NCBI RefSeq assembly: GCF_002099425.1
Contig: NW_018343955.1
Location: 16,313,001 to 16,377,000, forward strand
Length of the DNA stretch: 64,000 nt
Direction: 5' to 3'
Origin: Phascolarctos cinereus
Taxonomy: Eukaryota; Chordata; Mammalia; Diprotodontia; Phascolarctidae
Shown here piece by piece: positions 9,850 to 20,612 of this stretch (position 1 is its first letter; each line of letters starts with the position of its first letter). Both the position numbers and the translations under genes were made by a program. The notes beneath the pieces are model-generated. The model worked only from the letters and a program-made list of their open reading frames with translations, had not been told where the DNA came from and made no database searches.

Positions 9850-10400
9850 GGAACAGCAAATAAGTCAGTGAACCAGGTCTTCCTTGTTTAGAGGCCAGCT
9901 CTCTATTAATTTCTCCACACTTTTTGGAGGGCATTTAAAAGCATCAGAAGCAGAGAGAAGAGCAATCAAAGATAGACTTCCTCTCCTCCTCCTTCCTCAA
10001 ACATAGCTGCCTTGATTGAGCTAAATCTTAATTGATATTTTGCCACAGAGACAGCCACTTTATCAGGCTGAAATCGACAAGTTTCTCATCATGTTCTCTA
10101 ATCTGGAATGAAGTTGAACTTGCTTTCTCTTGCATAGCCTGGCTCTGACAATGTGAAGATGATGTCAGAATTTTGGGGGACAAAAATCCTCCTGTTTTTG
10201 TTAGTTGCAGTCCAAATTTACAGTTACCACTAATCCCAAAGCTGATGTTGCAACTTAAAAAAAAAATTTCTCTTCCTCAATATTTGAGACAGGGCTGTCT
10301 TTGATATTCTGTTTTGGCTCTTTCTGTATGTGCTTATATCCTTTTAATGCCTTTCCCTTCCCCTCCTCCCCACTACAACTCACTGTATTTGCATTTCCAT
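9850..10400. other. Low-repeat interval
   Basis: No gene seen. A faint MIR-like phrase lies at about 9865-9915. Confidence 0.4.
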
Positions 10401-10404
10401 TGGT

Positions 10405-10478
10405 CTTTCTTGGTCAGTCAGTCGATAAACATTTATTCAATGTCTACTGTGTGCCAGGTACTGGTGCTAAATGCTCCT
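10405..10478 (-). mobile_element. L2 3' tip, antisense
   Basis: 'cagtcagtcgataaacattt' then 'tactgtgtgccaggtactgg'; only the last 70 bp of L2. Confidence 0.85.
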
Positions 10479-10569
10479 GTAGCAAGTTTTTTTCTTTTTC
10501 TTTTCATTAAAAATATAAAGAATACCTGGTGGGGGCAAAGCTTAACCCAGAGGGATTCCAGGTACCTTT

Positions 10570-10760
10570 ATTGTTTGTTATTCGTCCCTTTGTTTCTCAA
10601 AGAGCACCAAGGACATCAGGAGGGGGATGTCTTGACTGGCAAGTGAATTGTATTTAAGTGAGGCAGAACTGTGCAAGGTGGTCAGCTTCACTCTCTCCTT
10701 CAGAGTCATTGGAGTCTAGTGGCAAGACATAGGTCAGGATGACTCATAAGGCACCTTTGT
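10570..10760 (-). mobile_element. RTE-tailed SINE, antisense
   Basis: In reverse orientation it carries 'ctctccttcagagtcattgg' and 'gtcttgactggcaagtgaat', and ends in a tail related to the LINE remnant at 185-600 ('caaagagcaccaaggacatc'). Confidence 0.75.
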
Positions 10761-10799
10761 CTCATCAGGCACCTTTGTATCTGCTGTTAAGCATAGACT

Positions 10800-11084
10800 G
10801 AGTTAGGAGTAGGGCTTGAAGTAGTGGGGACAAGAAACAAGAAAGGTTTACTTTTCATCCCAACCTAGATTTCCCCACTCCCAACCTTCTAGGCCCTTTC
10901 TATATCTTCCTCATTTGTCACATTGATCTTTCAGCTGGGAAGATTACTTTCTATACACTCAGAAATGGAAGATTGGAAGTAGTAATAGTTGCTTTTGCTT
11001 AATCTACCCCTAGCTCCCTCTATCCTACCCGTACCCCCAAACCTCAAGCAATACTAGGAAGAATCAATGATCTGACAGGATATG
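10800..11084. other. Low-repeat interval
   Basis: No gene or repeat recognised. Confidence 0.4.
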
Positions 11085-11168
11085 AATTCATTGAAGACAG
11101 GGATTTTTTCATTTTGATCTTTGTATCCCCAGCACCTAGCACAAAATGATTGTTGCTTGGTGACTGAT
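11085..11168 (+). mobile_element. L2 3' end fragment
   Basis: 'cattgaagacagggattttt' and 'gtatccccagcacctagcac' identify the last 80 bp of L2. Confidence 0.8.
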
Positions 11169-11262
11169 CTCTCCTCCATGATACCATGGGGAATGGTGTT
11201 TGGGTTGACTTATTGTGAATGCCCTTTGATTATGTCAACAGAGCTAAGGAAAATGCATTGAA

Positions 11263-11695
11263 GGCAAGGCAAGGCAAGAAACATTTATTAAACATTTCAT
11301 TATGTGTCAGGCATTGTGCTAAGTGCAGGGTATACAAATTTTGTGTTCATTGTTGAGTCGATTCAGTTGTGTCAACTCTTCGTTACTCTACTTGGAGTTT
11401 TCTTGGCAAAGATACTGGAGTGGCTTGCCTTTTCCTTCTCTAGCTCATTTTTACAGATGAGGAAACTGAGGCAAACAGGGTTAAGTGATTTGCCCAGGGT
11501 TACACAGCTAGTAAGTGTTTGAAGTTGGATTTGAACTCAGTAAGATGAGTCTTCCTGATTCTAAGCCCAGTGCTCTATCCATTATGCCACCAGTCGCCCC
11601 TAGGGGATACAATACAAAAAGATATAAAAAGAAAGACATTCTTTGCCCTCAAGGAGCTTACTTTCTAAGGGGGTAGGCAATATATAAAAAGGAAC
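11263..11695 (-). mobile_element. L2 (antisense), split by Mar-1
   Basis: 'acatttattaaacatttcat' and 'gtgtcaggcattgtgctaag' before the SINE; 'aagacattctttgccctcaa' and 'ggagcttactttctaagggg' after it. It may be the outer piece of an L2 continuing at 13010 and 17515. Confidence 0.85.
11338..11602 (-). mobile_element. Mar-1 CORE-SINE, antisense, with target-site duplication
   Basis: Bov-B-like tail in reverse ('gagttttcttggcaaagata'), CORE ('cagatgaggaaactgaggca'), tRNA head ('cccagtgctctatccattat'). Flanking repeats 'gggtatacaa' (11328-11337) and 'ggggatacaa' (11603-11612) are 9/10 identical and lie in L2. Confidence 0.93.
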
Positions 11696-12435
11696 TTCCA
11701 AAAACATGGGAAAGGTACCCATGTGGCTGGTCATTGGCAAAGTCCAGAAAGTCAAAGGCATGGCAAGGAGGGGAATAGGCCAGCCTAGGCCCCTCCCCAA
11801 AATGGAAGCTCCCAAAAGAAATCACAGATAGGAGAAGGGGGCTGGCATAATGGAGGTCCAACACTCTCGCTGTTGTAATACCTCGCATAATACCAGCCAG
11901 CAAAACCATGAGGTTTACATGTAACAGTGATCTTGAAACTTCTTTGATTATGTACCTCAGCAATAAAAATCTTTTATGCTGGCACCCCTAACATGTAGAT
12001 ATTGAATAAATGAAAAAAAACAACAACCCTGTATTTAATGTTTAAAATAAATTCAATCTTGCTAACTCCAGTCAAGGAGGAGTGTTTTGGCTTGGAAAGA
12101 TACTGAGATGGTGAATGGAGTCAGAAGGGAGTAGGCTGATCCTAATTCCTTCCTAGGAACAATGGGAGGATGGATTTGTTAATGATTCCCAAACCTGAGA
12201 AATTTTTGGCAGGGGGCTGGGGAGAAAAGGGAAAAGAGGCAAGATTACATAGGAGGATGACAAGGTAGTGGGTAAGGAGATGGCTGAGTAGTAAAGTGAG
12301 TCAAGACTGGAATACCCCTGCACTGACATCAAGAGCTATGTGAGGCACTCATCAATGAGGAGAGCAAGGCCCTAGGGTAGAAATGTTTGAGATGAAAGTG
12401 CTAAGTATATTTATTTATTTGTAATTATATGTATG
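11696..12435. other. Unclassified interval, possible LTR fossil in part
   Basis: About 11700-12000 is not recognisable L2 and has an AATAAA-containing segment (about 11960) as in many LTRs, but neither end nor family could be defined. The rest looks single-copy. A weak call only. Confidence 0.25.
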
Positions 12436-12437
12436 TA

Positions 12438-12935
12438 ATAGGGTGTTCAGGGAAGACTGGTATCTCTGGTGTGAGGGCTTACTGAGACCTTTTCAGGACA
12501 CCTTTGGTATCCACCTGTCACCGAGCTCTCACCTGTGGCTCCAAAAAGCTGTAGCATGTGCAGCAGCAACCTCCGCCATCCCATGAAAACTCTACAGGCA
12601 GGCTTAACCAGATTGAGGGTGACCAATGGGTTATAAAACTTTTGGTGAGTTAGGGGTTTTTATCCCAAGCATGTGAAGACTTCCTCTGACAGAATGAATG
12701 CTGTGGAGCTCTTAGAGCTTGGTCAAGCATCAAAGATGTGGAGGTGACCCATTACATCCTGGGGCATTATCATTCATCCTGACTTTGTCTTGCCAATGGA
12801 CTTTGATGACTCTGGAAGAGAGAGTGAGGCTGATGACTTTGTACAACTCTGCCTTATTTCAATGTAATTCATGAAAGGGTCAAGACCCTGTGATATCATT
12901 GGTTTCTTTCTAAAGGAAAGACAAACAACTATACT
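12438..12935 (+). mobile_element. RTE-tailed SINE, long copy
   Basis: 'ctcacctgtggctccaaaaa', 'ttaaccagattgagggtgac' and 'ccattacatcctggggcatt', ending in 'ttctttctaaaggaaagaca' and a CAA-rich tail. Longest copy here of the family seen at 10570 and 16845. Confidence 0.75.
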
Positions 12936-13009
12936 AATAATCTCCATCAAAAAACTTGCACAAAAATAGAAGCTAAAAAAGCATGAGATAAAGTTAAAAT
13001 GGTATATGA

Positions 13010-13345
13010 TCCTAGGGTCAATAGTGAGTCAATGAAGTTTACTGAGTAGAAGAGCAACATGATGAGACTTGAGTTTCAGGAATATCATTTTAATAGCTGT
13101 GTGGAGGATGTGTGGGAGAGGGGAGGGATTTGAATCAAGGAGTTCAGTTAGGACACTACTGCAATAGTACAGGGAAAATGAATGAGAACCTGAACTACAG
13201 TTGTGGCTGTGTGAGTTGAGAGAAAGATGAAATAGAGAGATGTTGTGAAGGTAGAAATTGTAAGATTTGTCATGAAATTAGACAGATATACGAAGTGATG
13301 GAGAGTGAAGAGGTGATGATGACATTGAAGTTATAAAAGTGGATT
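13010..13345 (-). mobile_element. Internal L2 fragment, antisense
   Basis: 'agtcaatgaagtttactgag', 'aatatcattttaatagctgt' and 'aggacactactgcaatagta' correspond to L2 about 0.4-0.8 kb from its 3' end, so it fits as a continuation of 11263-11695. Confidence 0.75.
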
Positions 13346-13354
13346 GTTGTCAGC

Positions 13355-13537
13355 AATGTTGTAAAATATAAAATAAATCCACACAAATCATCAGCATTTT
13401 GGTATATAACCAACAAAATTCAGCAGGAAGAGACAGAAGGAGAAATTCCACTTACAAGAACTACAGGCACTATAAAATATTTACACATCTACTTGCCAAG
13501 ACCCAGGGAAGCTCTATGAACACAGTTACAAAACATT
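13355..13537 (+). mobile_element. L1 ORF2 fragment
   Basis: One frame from about 13370 reads KINPHKSSAFWYITNKIQQE and continues through IKYLHIYLPR, which aligns by eye with the L1 ORF2 segment that has SLAFLYTNN and IKYLGIQL in human L1. A stop follows at about 13517. Dead fragment. Confidence 0.88.
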
Positions 13538-14040
13538 CTTGTGCCTTCTATTTCCTGCTGGGCACAGCATATCCTCTGAGGAAAGGCTGCAAGGGACCAG
13601 GCTGGGAGTCTTCCATTTTTCCCAAAGGATTTCCTCCTGTACAGGGAATCCACTACTTCCTGCGACAGCATCATTGCCAACCTCCTCAGGTGAGAAGTGG
13701 AGCCATGGCTCCCTTGCCATGTCCTGCTGATCTCAGTGTGTCCCCTGAGGGAAGGTTGCAAGGGGAATGGCCAGGCAGCTTCCATCTGCCTCAAAGCAGT
13801 CACTTCTTTTTGTGCTCGCACAATGCAACTTCCACTTTTTGTTGTCAGACCAGACTGCCGACTCGGATGTGGAGTACTTTCAGGGCAACAAAGAGAGATC
13901 TTTCCTTCTCTTTCAGTTCTCCCGATTCTTGCTGCCCCTGTCCTTTGAGGGTAGAGGAGTGGCATTCTCCACCCAATGATGAGCATTCTCATGGCTGGTC
14001 ATACCCTTCACATTCCAGTTACTCTGAAAGCCTGTAGATC
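13538..14040 (+). mobile_element. GC-richer leader with ~75-bp repeated unit, perhaps the L2 5' UTR
   Basis: It lies directly before L2 endonuclease sequence. Two related units at 13554-13627 and 13723-13796 share 'tgagg-aagg-tgcaaggg' and are about 75% alike, with a fainter third at about 13928. Frames are open on both strands, the longest 212 codons at 13399-14037, but none matches a protein. The 5' UTR role is inferred from position. Confidence 0.4.
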
Positions 14041-14549
14041 ATCATCTAAACCCCATTCCCCATCCCCACTTCTTGACTTCCACATTCCTATCCCACTTAA
14101 CCTTCCTTCCCTGAAAGTTTTGACCTAATGCCACCCAACCATTCCACTGTGTCCTGCTGCATTGGCAACCAACTTCCTTTCATCTTAAATCTATTCTTCT
14201 CTCTCCCACTCCTTTCATCTTCTAGTTTTTAATGAAACCTGGCCTTCCCCTGATGATACAGCCTCCCTGGCCCTCCTTTCCAGAACTGGCTATACCTTTG
14301 TTGATTCTTCTCTGTTCACTAGTTGAGGTAGGGGAGTTGGAATATTCCTTTCTCTACATAGTGCCCCTTCATCCATCACTCTCTTCCTTTGAGGTTCATG
14401 CTATTCATATCTTCCACCCAATCAAAATCCTAGTAGTTATTGTTTATAGACCCCAAGATCACTCCTCTTTCTTTCTTCAATGAGTTCAATTCTTGTCTCA
14501 AAATTTTTCTTCAACATATATATTGACTCTCCCTCAGATACCTTTGCAA

Positions 14550-14750
14550 CAACTAGGTGGTGCAGTGGATAGAGTGCCAGGACTGGAGTCAGGAAGACAC
14601 TTCTAGCTGTGAGACCCTGGGCAAGCCTCAGTTTCCTCATCTGTCAAATGAGCTAAAGAAGGAAATTGCAAACCACTACAGTATCTTTGCCTAGAAAATG
14701 GAGTCATAAAGTCAAACACCACTGAAAAAGACTGAACAACAATAATAACA
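14550..14750 (+). mobile_element. Mar-1 CORE-SINE inside L2
   Basis: 'aactaggtggtgcagtggat', 'cctcagtttcctcatctgtc' and the Bov-B-like 'ccactacagtatctttgcct'. Short flanking repeat 'atacctt' at 14539-14545 and 14752-14758; L2 endonuclease sequence resumes after it. Confidence 0.9.
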
Positions 14751-15841
14751 AATACCTTAACTACTCAGTTCCTCAAACTACTTATTTCCCATGAGCTTGA
14801 CCCCTTAGTGAACCAATTCAACTCTATACTGTCCTCCTCTCTTGAATCCTCTTCTGCCTTGCCTCATCACACTGACAATTATCAAGACTCAGCCTTGGAT
14901 CACCCCCACCATTAATTGCCTTTACTTCTATACAGTTGTTATTGAATGTTGAAGGAGAAAATTAGGCAACCATTCTGACTGGGTCCACTACAGATTTATG
15001 TCACACAAGCTTCACTGGGCCCTCACCACTGCTATGCTACTATACCTCTCTTATCAATTCACTATCCTATTTTCCACCATGACTCTTCCAAAGCTTTTCA
15101 TCTCCCTTTAAACTTCCCAAACCCCTCCCCCTCAGCTGAGAATTTTGCCTCATATTTTACAGAAAAAAAAATTGAGGCCATTCACTATGAACTCCCTCTT
15201 CTTTTCTTTTCCTAATCTCCCAACTTTCAGATGCCTTTCTGTCACTTTCTTCTTCATCCTTGTCTCACGTGATGAAGTGGTCTTACTCCTTACCTAGGCT
15301 TATCCCTCCACTTGTCCAAGCAATCCCGTTCTATCTCATCTCCTCCAACTGACTACTCCTTCTGTCATCCCCACTCTTTAATTTATTTTCAATCTCACCC
15401 TGTCTACCGGCTCATTCCCTATGGCCTACAATAATGTGCCATGTCTCCCCTATGCTGAAAAAAGTCTCACTTGCTCCTTCCGTCCCCACTATCATCTTAT
15501 ATCTTCTGCCTTTTATAGCTAAGCTCCTCAAAAAGGCTGTCTACAAAGAGGTATATCTATTTTTTCTTCTCCCACTGTCTTCTTAAACCTTTACAATTTG
15601 GCTTCTAACCATATTATGCTATGGAAATGATTCTCTCCAAAGTTACTAATGATCTCTTAGTAGCTTCATTCTCCTTGGCCTCTCTGCAACTTTTGGCACT
15701 ATTCATCACTCTCTCCTTGATATTCTTTTCTCTGTAGGTTGTCAGGACACCACTCTCTCTTGGTTCTCCTTCCATCTATCTGATCACTCCTTCTCTGTCT
15801 CCTTTGCTGTATCCTCTTCCAAAGCATGCCCTCTAACCATA

Positions 15842-15964
15842 GGTGCCCCTCAGGTTTTTATCTTGGACCTTTTCCTCTTTTCCCTCTATATGCCTTCACT
15901 TAGTGATCTCTTCAGCTCCCATTTATTTAATTATCATCTCCATATTGATGACTCTCAAATCTAC
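15842..15964 (+). pseudogene. L2 reverse transcriptase core, open 41-codon stretch
   Basis: One frame runs open from GAPQVFILDL (the family's GVPQGSVLGP block) to YHLHIDDSQIY (the YADD catalytic block), with the expected spacing between the two. The catalytic YADD has become HIDD, so the two Asp remain but the copy is otherwise degraded. Confidence 0.85.
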
Positions 15965-16844
15965 CCTCCTGCCTGAAACTCTACTGATGTCTAATCTCCA
16001 ACTGCCTTTCCTGTATCTCCAACTGATGTCAAGTAGACATCTTAAATTCAATATATCCAAAACATCACTTATTATCTTTCCCCCTATACCCCACCCAACT
16101 TCTACTTTCTCTGTTACTATAGAGGGCAACATTATCCTCCTAATTCCACAGGCTCACAACTTAACAGTCATCCTGGATTTCTCACTATCTCTCACTCCAC
16201 CCCCAACCCTCGCTCCATATCGAATCTGTTGCCAAGCCTGCTGATTTTACCTTGGCAATATCTCTCAAATATGCCAACACTTTGTTACAGGCCCTTTCTG
16301 TTGGTGGGTCTGACTGCCTCAAGTTTCTCCCTACTCCTTATCCATTCTCTGTTCAGACACTGAAGTGATGTTTTTAATATACAGGTCTGATGATGTCACC
16401 CCCCTGACCCCCAACTCAAAAAATTCCAGTGACTTCTTATGTCTTCCAGGAACAAATACAAAATGCTCTGTTTGGCATTCAAAGTCCTTCATAACCTACC
16501 CTCTCTGAACTTTCCAGTCTTCTTACACTGTATCCTTAACATAATCTTCAATCGAGTAGTCAGTATCACCTAGAACACTCTTCTCTGTTCCAACTGCTAC
16601 CCTCCCTGACTTCCTGTAAGTCCCAACTAAAATCTTACCTTCTACAGGAAACTTTTTGCAACATCTCTTCCCAGCACCCATTGTCTTCCCTTTGTCAATT
16701 ATTTCCTTTTTATCTTGTATATAGTTTATTTTATACATTTTTTTTTGCATATTATCTCCCCCATTAGATTATAAGATCTTTGAGGACAGGGACTATCTTT
16801 TGCTTCTTTTTGTATTACCAGCACTTAGCAGAGTGACTGGCCAT

Positions 16845-17132
16845 TAAAGGGGCCATCCCTTGACTCATTTCTTAAAGGCCTACTCACTGAATGTTCTCAC
16901 TCAAAGTGAGAACCTGAAAAAACCTTAGCTTTAAAAGGCCAAGGTTTCCCACTGCATCCTGGGCCATTTCCAGTTGTCCTGATTGATATCTGGCCACTGG
17001 ACCCAGATGACTCTGGAGGAGAAAGTGAGGCTGGTGACTTTGCACAGTCTTCCTTTACTCAAATCGAAGTCAATTGTAAGTCATGTCATCATCTCCCTAA
17101 TGTCATGGTCCTCTTTGAGAACGAAGGACAAA

Positions 17133-17138
<6 letters not shown>
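16845..17138 (+). mobile_element. RTE-tailed SINE inserted in the L2 3' end
   Basis: 'cactgcatcctgggccattt', 'ggccactggacccagatgac' and 'gtcctctttgagaacgaagg', then a CA tail. L2 stops at 'cttagcagagtgactgg' and its last bases reappear at 17182. Confidence 0.85.

Positions 17139-17179
<41 letters not shown>
17134..17179 (+). repeat. (CA)n microsatellite
   Basis: About 23 uninterrupted CA units grown from the tail of the RTE-type SINE. Confidence 0.97.
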
Positions 17180-17181
<2 letters not shown>

Positions 17182-17202
17182 GTTTATTGATTGATTGATA
17201 GC

Positions 17203-17510
17203 AACAATATTGTAAAGACAGATAACTTTGAAACACATAGAAATTCTGGTCAAAATAATGGCCAACCACAGTTTCAGAGGAATCTTGATGAACCATGCTA
17301 CTTACCTCCAGACAGAGAGGTTATAGACTCAAAATGCAGAATGAGGGTTTTTCTTTTTGGACATGACTAATGAATGAACTTATTTTTCTTGACTCTACAT
17401 ATTTGTTGTGGGTTTCATATTTCTTACTTTCTCATTTTGGGAGAGGTGAGGGACAGAATTTGGAGATGAAAATAAAATGAAATTGAATTTAAAAATAAAA
17501 AAAAAGAAAG
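17203..17510 (+). mobile_element. L1 3' end
   Basis: 'gcaacaatattgtaaagaca', 'ttacctccagacagagaggt' and 'tttttggacatgactaatga', ending in an A-rich tail at about 17490-17510. Matches a second type of marsupial L1 3' UTR. Confidence 0.8.
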
Positions 17511-17514
17511 AGAG

Positions 17515-17605
17515 CAAATCATTGGAAAGGTGGTGGTGGCCTTAGCAAAAATAGAAAAGTTTGGAAAAGCAGCAGGTTTAGGGGAAAGGTAATGTAAAGA
17601 TATCT
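17515..17605 (-). mobile_element. Internal L2 scrap, antisense
   Basis: 'aaagtttggaaaagcagcag' and 'gtttaggggaaaggtaatg' match antisense L2 further from the 3' end than the 13010-13345 piece. Confidence 0.5.
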
Positions 17606-18148
17606 GAGCTACACATCTGGATGTATGGATCCTGCTTATCTCCCTGTACCACCTAAAGCAAAAAAGGATGGGTGGGGTTCTTATTCATAGATCAAGGCCC
17701 CTGGGACACACTCACCCTTTGAAGGGCACCTGCTGAAGCTCCAAAGTGATCTTGGGGATGAGGACAAGTGTGCTGGAAGAGGGTGGCAGTGATTTTTCCA
17801 ATGGCACTTCTTTAGATGCTCCAGTGGGTGCTAGGTATTAGTTAAATTATAACCATCCTGAGGGGGTTATCTCAGGACAGTGTAGGTTGGGAACTTGCAT
17901 AGAAGAGAGGTGACTTTGTAGAAGAGTGTCAAAGGATTAGAGCAGGTTTGTTGAATTGGAGAAAATCACCATGACTGACACCATTACTGGGAAAAGGAGA
18001 TGTGACCCTTGTTCTTACCCTCTAATTTCTGGAAATTTAACCTTACCCATCGTAGAAACTTGGACCCTGTTTTGGCCTGAAGGAAGAAAGATAGCCCCTT
18101 TTTGATTGTGTAAGTTATGATATGGAAGCAGTAGAAACCTGTTTTTGC
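17606..18148. other. Low-repeat interval
   Basis: No gene or clear repeat. Confidence 0.4.
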
Positions 18149-18149
18149 C

Positions 18150-18275
18150 CTATGATAATGCAAACTTCTTCAAGGGAAGGATCATCATAATACTCTTTCT
18201 ATATCTGCAAACACTTTTGCACAGTGCCTTCTGTATAATAGGAGTCCACTGAACACTCACAGTTCAGCAGAAATG
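18150..18275 (+). mobile_element. L2 3' end, old
   Basis: 'caaacttcttcaagggaagg' and 'cacagtgccttctgtataat', a diverged L2 tail. Confidence 0.65.
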
Positions 18276-18280
18276 AATTG

Positions 18281-19310
18281 AATTACCATGTCTTTGTTGA
18301 TGTCTCTTAAATCTACCTTTCCTGCTTCCTCTCAGCTGACCTCCGGTCTCATATCTTCAACTGTCTTTCAGACATCTCAAATTAGATGTCAGTAGAAACT
18401 TAAACTCAATATATCCAAAATAGAACTTTTGATCTTTCTCCCTAACCACTCCCCCTTCCCCTCACCTTCCCTATTACTGTAGAGGGCAATGCACCCATTC
18501 TGCTCCTCACTATCTCTCACTCACTCCCCATGTCTAACTTGTTGCAAAATACTTCTGATTTCATCTTTACAGAATCTCTCAAATACATCCCCTTCTCTCC
18601 TCTAATGCTGCCAGTCTCATGCAGGTCCTTATTACTTCATACCTTGATTACTGCCATAGCCTTATGGCGGTTCTGCCTGCCTCAAATCTCTCCCCATTCC
18701 AAGCCATCCCCCATTCAGCCATTGAAGTGATTTTCTGAAAATGCAGGTCCAATAATGTTACCCCCTACTAAAAAACTCCAGTGTCTCCCTATTACCTCCA
18801 GGTACAAAAGCAAAATGCTCTGTTTGGCATTCAAAGCTCTTCATAACCTAGGCCCCTCCTACCTTTCCAGTCTTGTTACACCTTACATCCCAACACATAT
18901 TCTTCGACCCAGTGACACTGACCTCCAAGCTGTTCCATAAACAAGATGTTCCACTGCTGGACTCTGGGTATTCTCTCTGCTTGTCCCCCATGCCTGGAAC
19001 ACTCTTTCTTCTCTGCTTCAAGTACTGCCTTCCCTGGCTTTCTTTAAGTCCCAACTAAAATCCTACCTCCTACAGGAAACCATCCCTAACCCCTCTGAAT
19101 TCCAGCATTTTCCCTCTGGCAATTATCTCCTTTTTAATCCTTGTATATAGCTTGTTTTGTACATATTGTTTGCCTGTTCTCTCCCCCATTCAATTGTAGG
19201 AGGGCCGGGACTGTCTTTTGCCTCTTTTGTTATCCCTAGCACTTAGCACAGTGCCTGATATATATTAGGCACTTAATAAATGTTTATTGAATGGAAGACT
19301 GAATGATTGT
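18281..19310 (+). mobile_element. L2 LINE, 1 kb, 5' truncated just before the YADD block
   Basis: Begins NYHVFVDVS at 18281 (a decayed YADD block), contains 'ctctgtttggcattcaaagc' and 'ctacaggaaaccatccctaa', and ends with 'ggcacttaataaatgtttat'. Same family as the copies at 14040 and 51190. Confidence 0.93.
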
Positions 19311-19665
19311 TATGACTGAATGAAGTTATCTGAATTTTAGCCCTTTGCAAAACATCTTTGCAAAACAAAACAGAATTCCAAGAATTGATGGATTAGAAGA
19401 ACTTCTTTGTTGATTCCTCATATCACTGGACCTTTTGATCACTGAGATGAAATGGCCTGTGGGCCCCACCTGTTTCTGATTGATAAGCACTTCATCAAGT
19501 TTCCCTAGTATGCAGTTAGTGGAATAACATTGATTTGGCCTTGTGAGTCAGTAAAAACTCCTGATTTTTTTCAGTCAAGTTGACAGATCATTTTTATAAA
19601 TTCAAGAATTTAAAAGAGATTCAGCTTGTAAACATGTAACTTACTACTACCCCTGGGAATATCCC
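19311..19665. other. Low-repeat interval
   Basis: No repeat or gene recognised. Confidence 0.4.
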
Positions 19666-19668
19666 AGG

Positions 19669-19928
19669 GCAGCTAAATGTTATAATGGATAGGGCTTTAG
19701 GGCTAGTCAGGAATACCTGAATTCAAATCTGGCCTCGGACACTTACTGGCTGTGTGACTTCGAGCAAGTCATGACCCTTGTTTGTCTCAGTTTGCTCATT
19801 CATAAAAAGGAGGTAACAACAGTACCTACATTGCAGGGTTGTTGCGAGAATCAAATAAGATAATATTTGTTAAGCACTTAGCACAGTGCCTGGCACACAG
19901 TAGGTGCTACAGAAATGCTTATAAGTTT
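19669..19928 (+). mobile_element. MIR (Ther-1) SINE, full length
   Basis: 'gggcagctaaatgttataat' head, 'cctgaattcaaatctggcct' CORE, and 'cacagtgcctggcacacagt' L2-like tail. Confidence 0.93.
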
Positions 19929-19949
19929 GGCCAAATCAGCTCTTCAGAT

Positions 19950-20185
19950 GAGAGCTAGTGTGGTTCAGTGGAAAGAGTGTTGCACTTAGATTCACCAAAT
20001 CAGGGTTCAAATTCTGGCTATGTCCCAACTCATGTCACCGTGGGCAACACATTTAAGCTCTTTGGGCCTCAGTTTCTTCATCTGTATAATGAGGGGATTG
20101 GATTAGATGGTTTTTGAGGTCTCTTCCAACTCTGTGCCTCCATTTCCAATCTTTATGATCCTATGATCCTCAGTCACTCAACCTT
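19950..20185 (+). mobile_element. MIR3 (Ther-2) SINE with L3-like tail
   Basis: 'tggaaagagtgttgcactta', 'ctcagtttcttcatctgtat' and 'tagatggtttttgaggtctc', ending 'tttatgatcctatgatcctc', the L3/CR1-type terminus. Confidence 0.9.
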
Positions 20186-20261
20186 GCAGGGCCTCAGCAA
20201 AGCAAAACAAAAGCAAGCTGGGCCTCATGTGCAAAATGAGGATATTAGATCAAATGATTTG

Positions 20262-20345
20262 TAGGGGAGACAAAGACAAAAATGGAACAGTTTCTGACAT
20301 TGAGGAACTTAAATTCTACTAGGAAGACAACAATTACATGTTAAT
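20262..20345 (-). mobile_element. L2 scrap, antisense
   Basis: 'acagtttctgacattgagga' and 'acttaaattctactaggaag' resemble antisense L2 near its 3' end. Confidence 0.45.
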
Positions 20346-20612
20346 GGAGCATTACATAGGTACATGCATATAACTCTCTTTACTATGTTAAGCTCATATC
20401 TGATGAGGAAGATTTTTTTTTAAATGACCCATGCCCATAATAACTTTGGAATGCCCCTAGAATTAGCATTATGACATGTCTCATGATGATGCCCTGAGTT
20501 AGAGAGCAAAAACAATGGGTTTAGGATTAAGATCCCAGTCCAGTGCTAGGAAGCATCCCTCTAATCCTCTGTGGCTCCCAGAGGTGCCTTGTGCTCTAAG
20601 GTTGTTAACATA

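Larger units (their letters stand above)
14040..17202 (+). mobile_element. Near-complete L2 LINE with EN and RT, split by two SINEs
   Basis: The order is endonuclease (about 14200-14500), RT (about 15600-16000), L2 3' UTR (about 16400-16845) and terminal 'tgtttattgattgattgata' (17182-17201) after a SINE. Near 14231 a frame reads NETWPSPDDTASLALLSRT; a shifted frame gives KILVVIVYRP, the typical EN motifs. The ORF is broken by stops and shifts. About 2.6 kb remain without the inserted SINEs. Confidence 0.85.

Noticed and set aside
15843-16244. 133-codon frame as a host gene
   Set aside because: It overlaps the L2 RT domain in another frame; part of a dead LINE.
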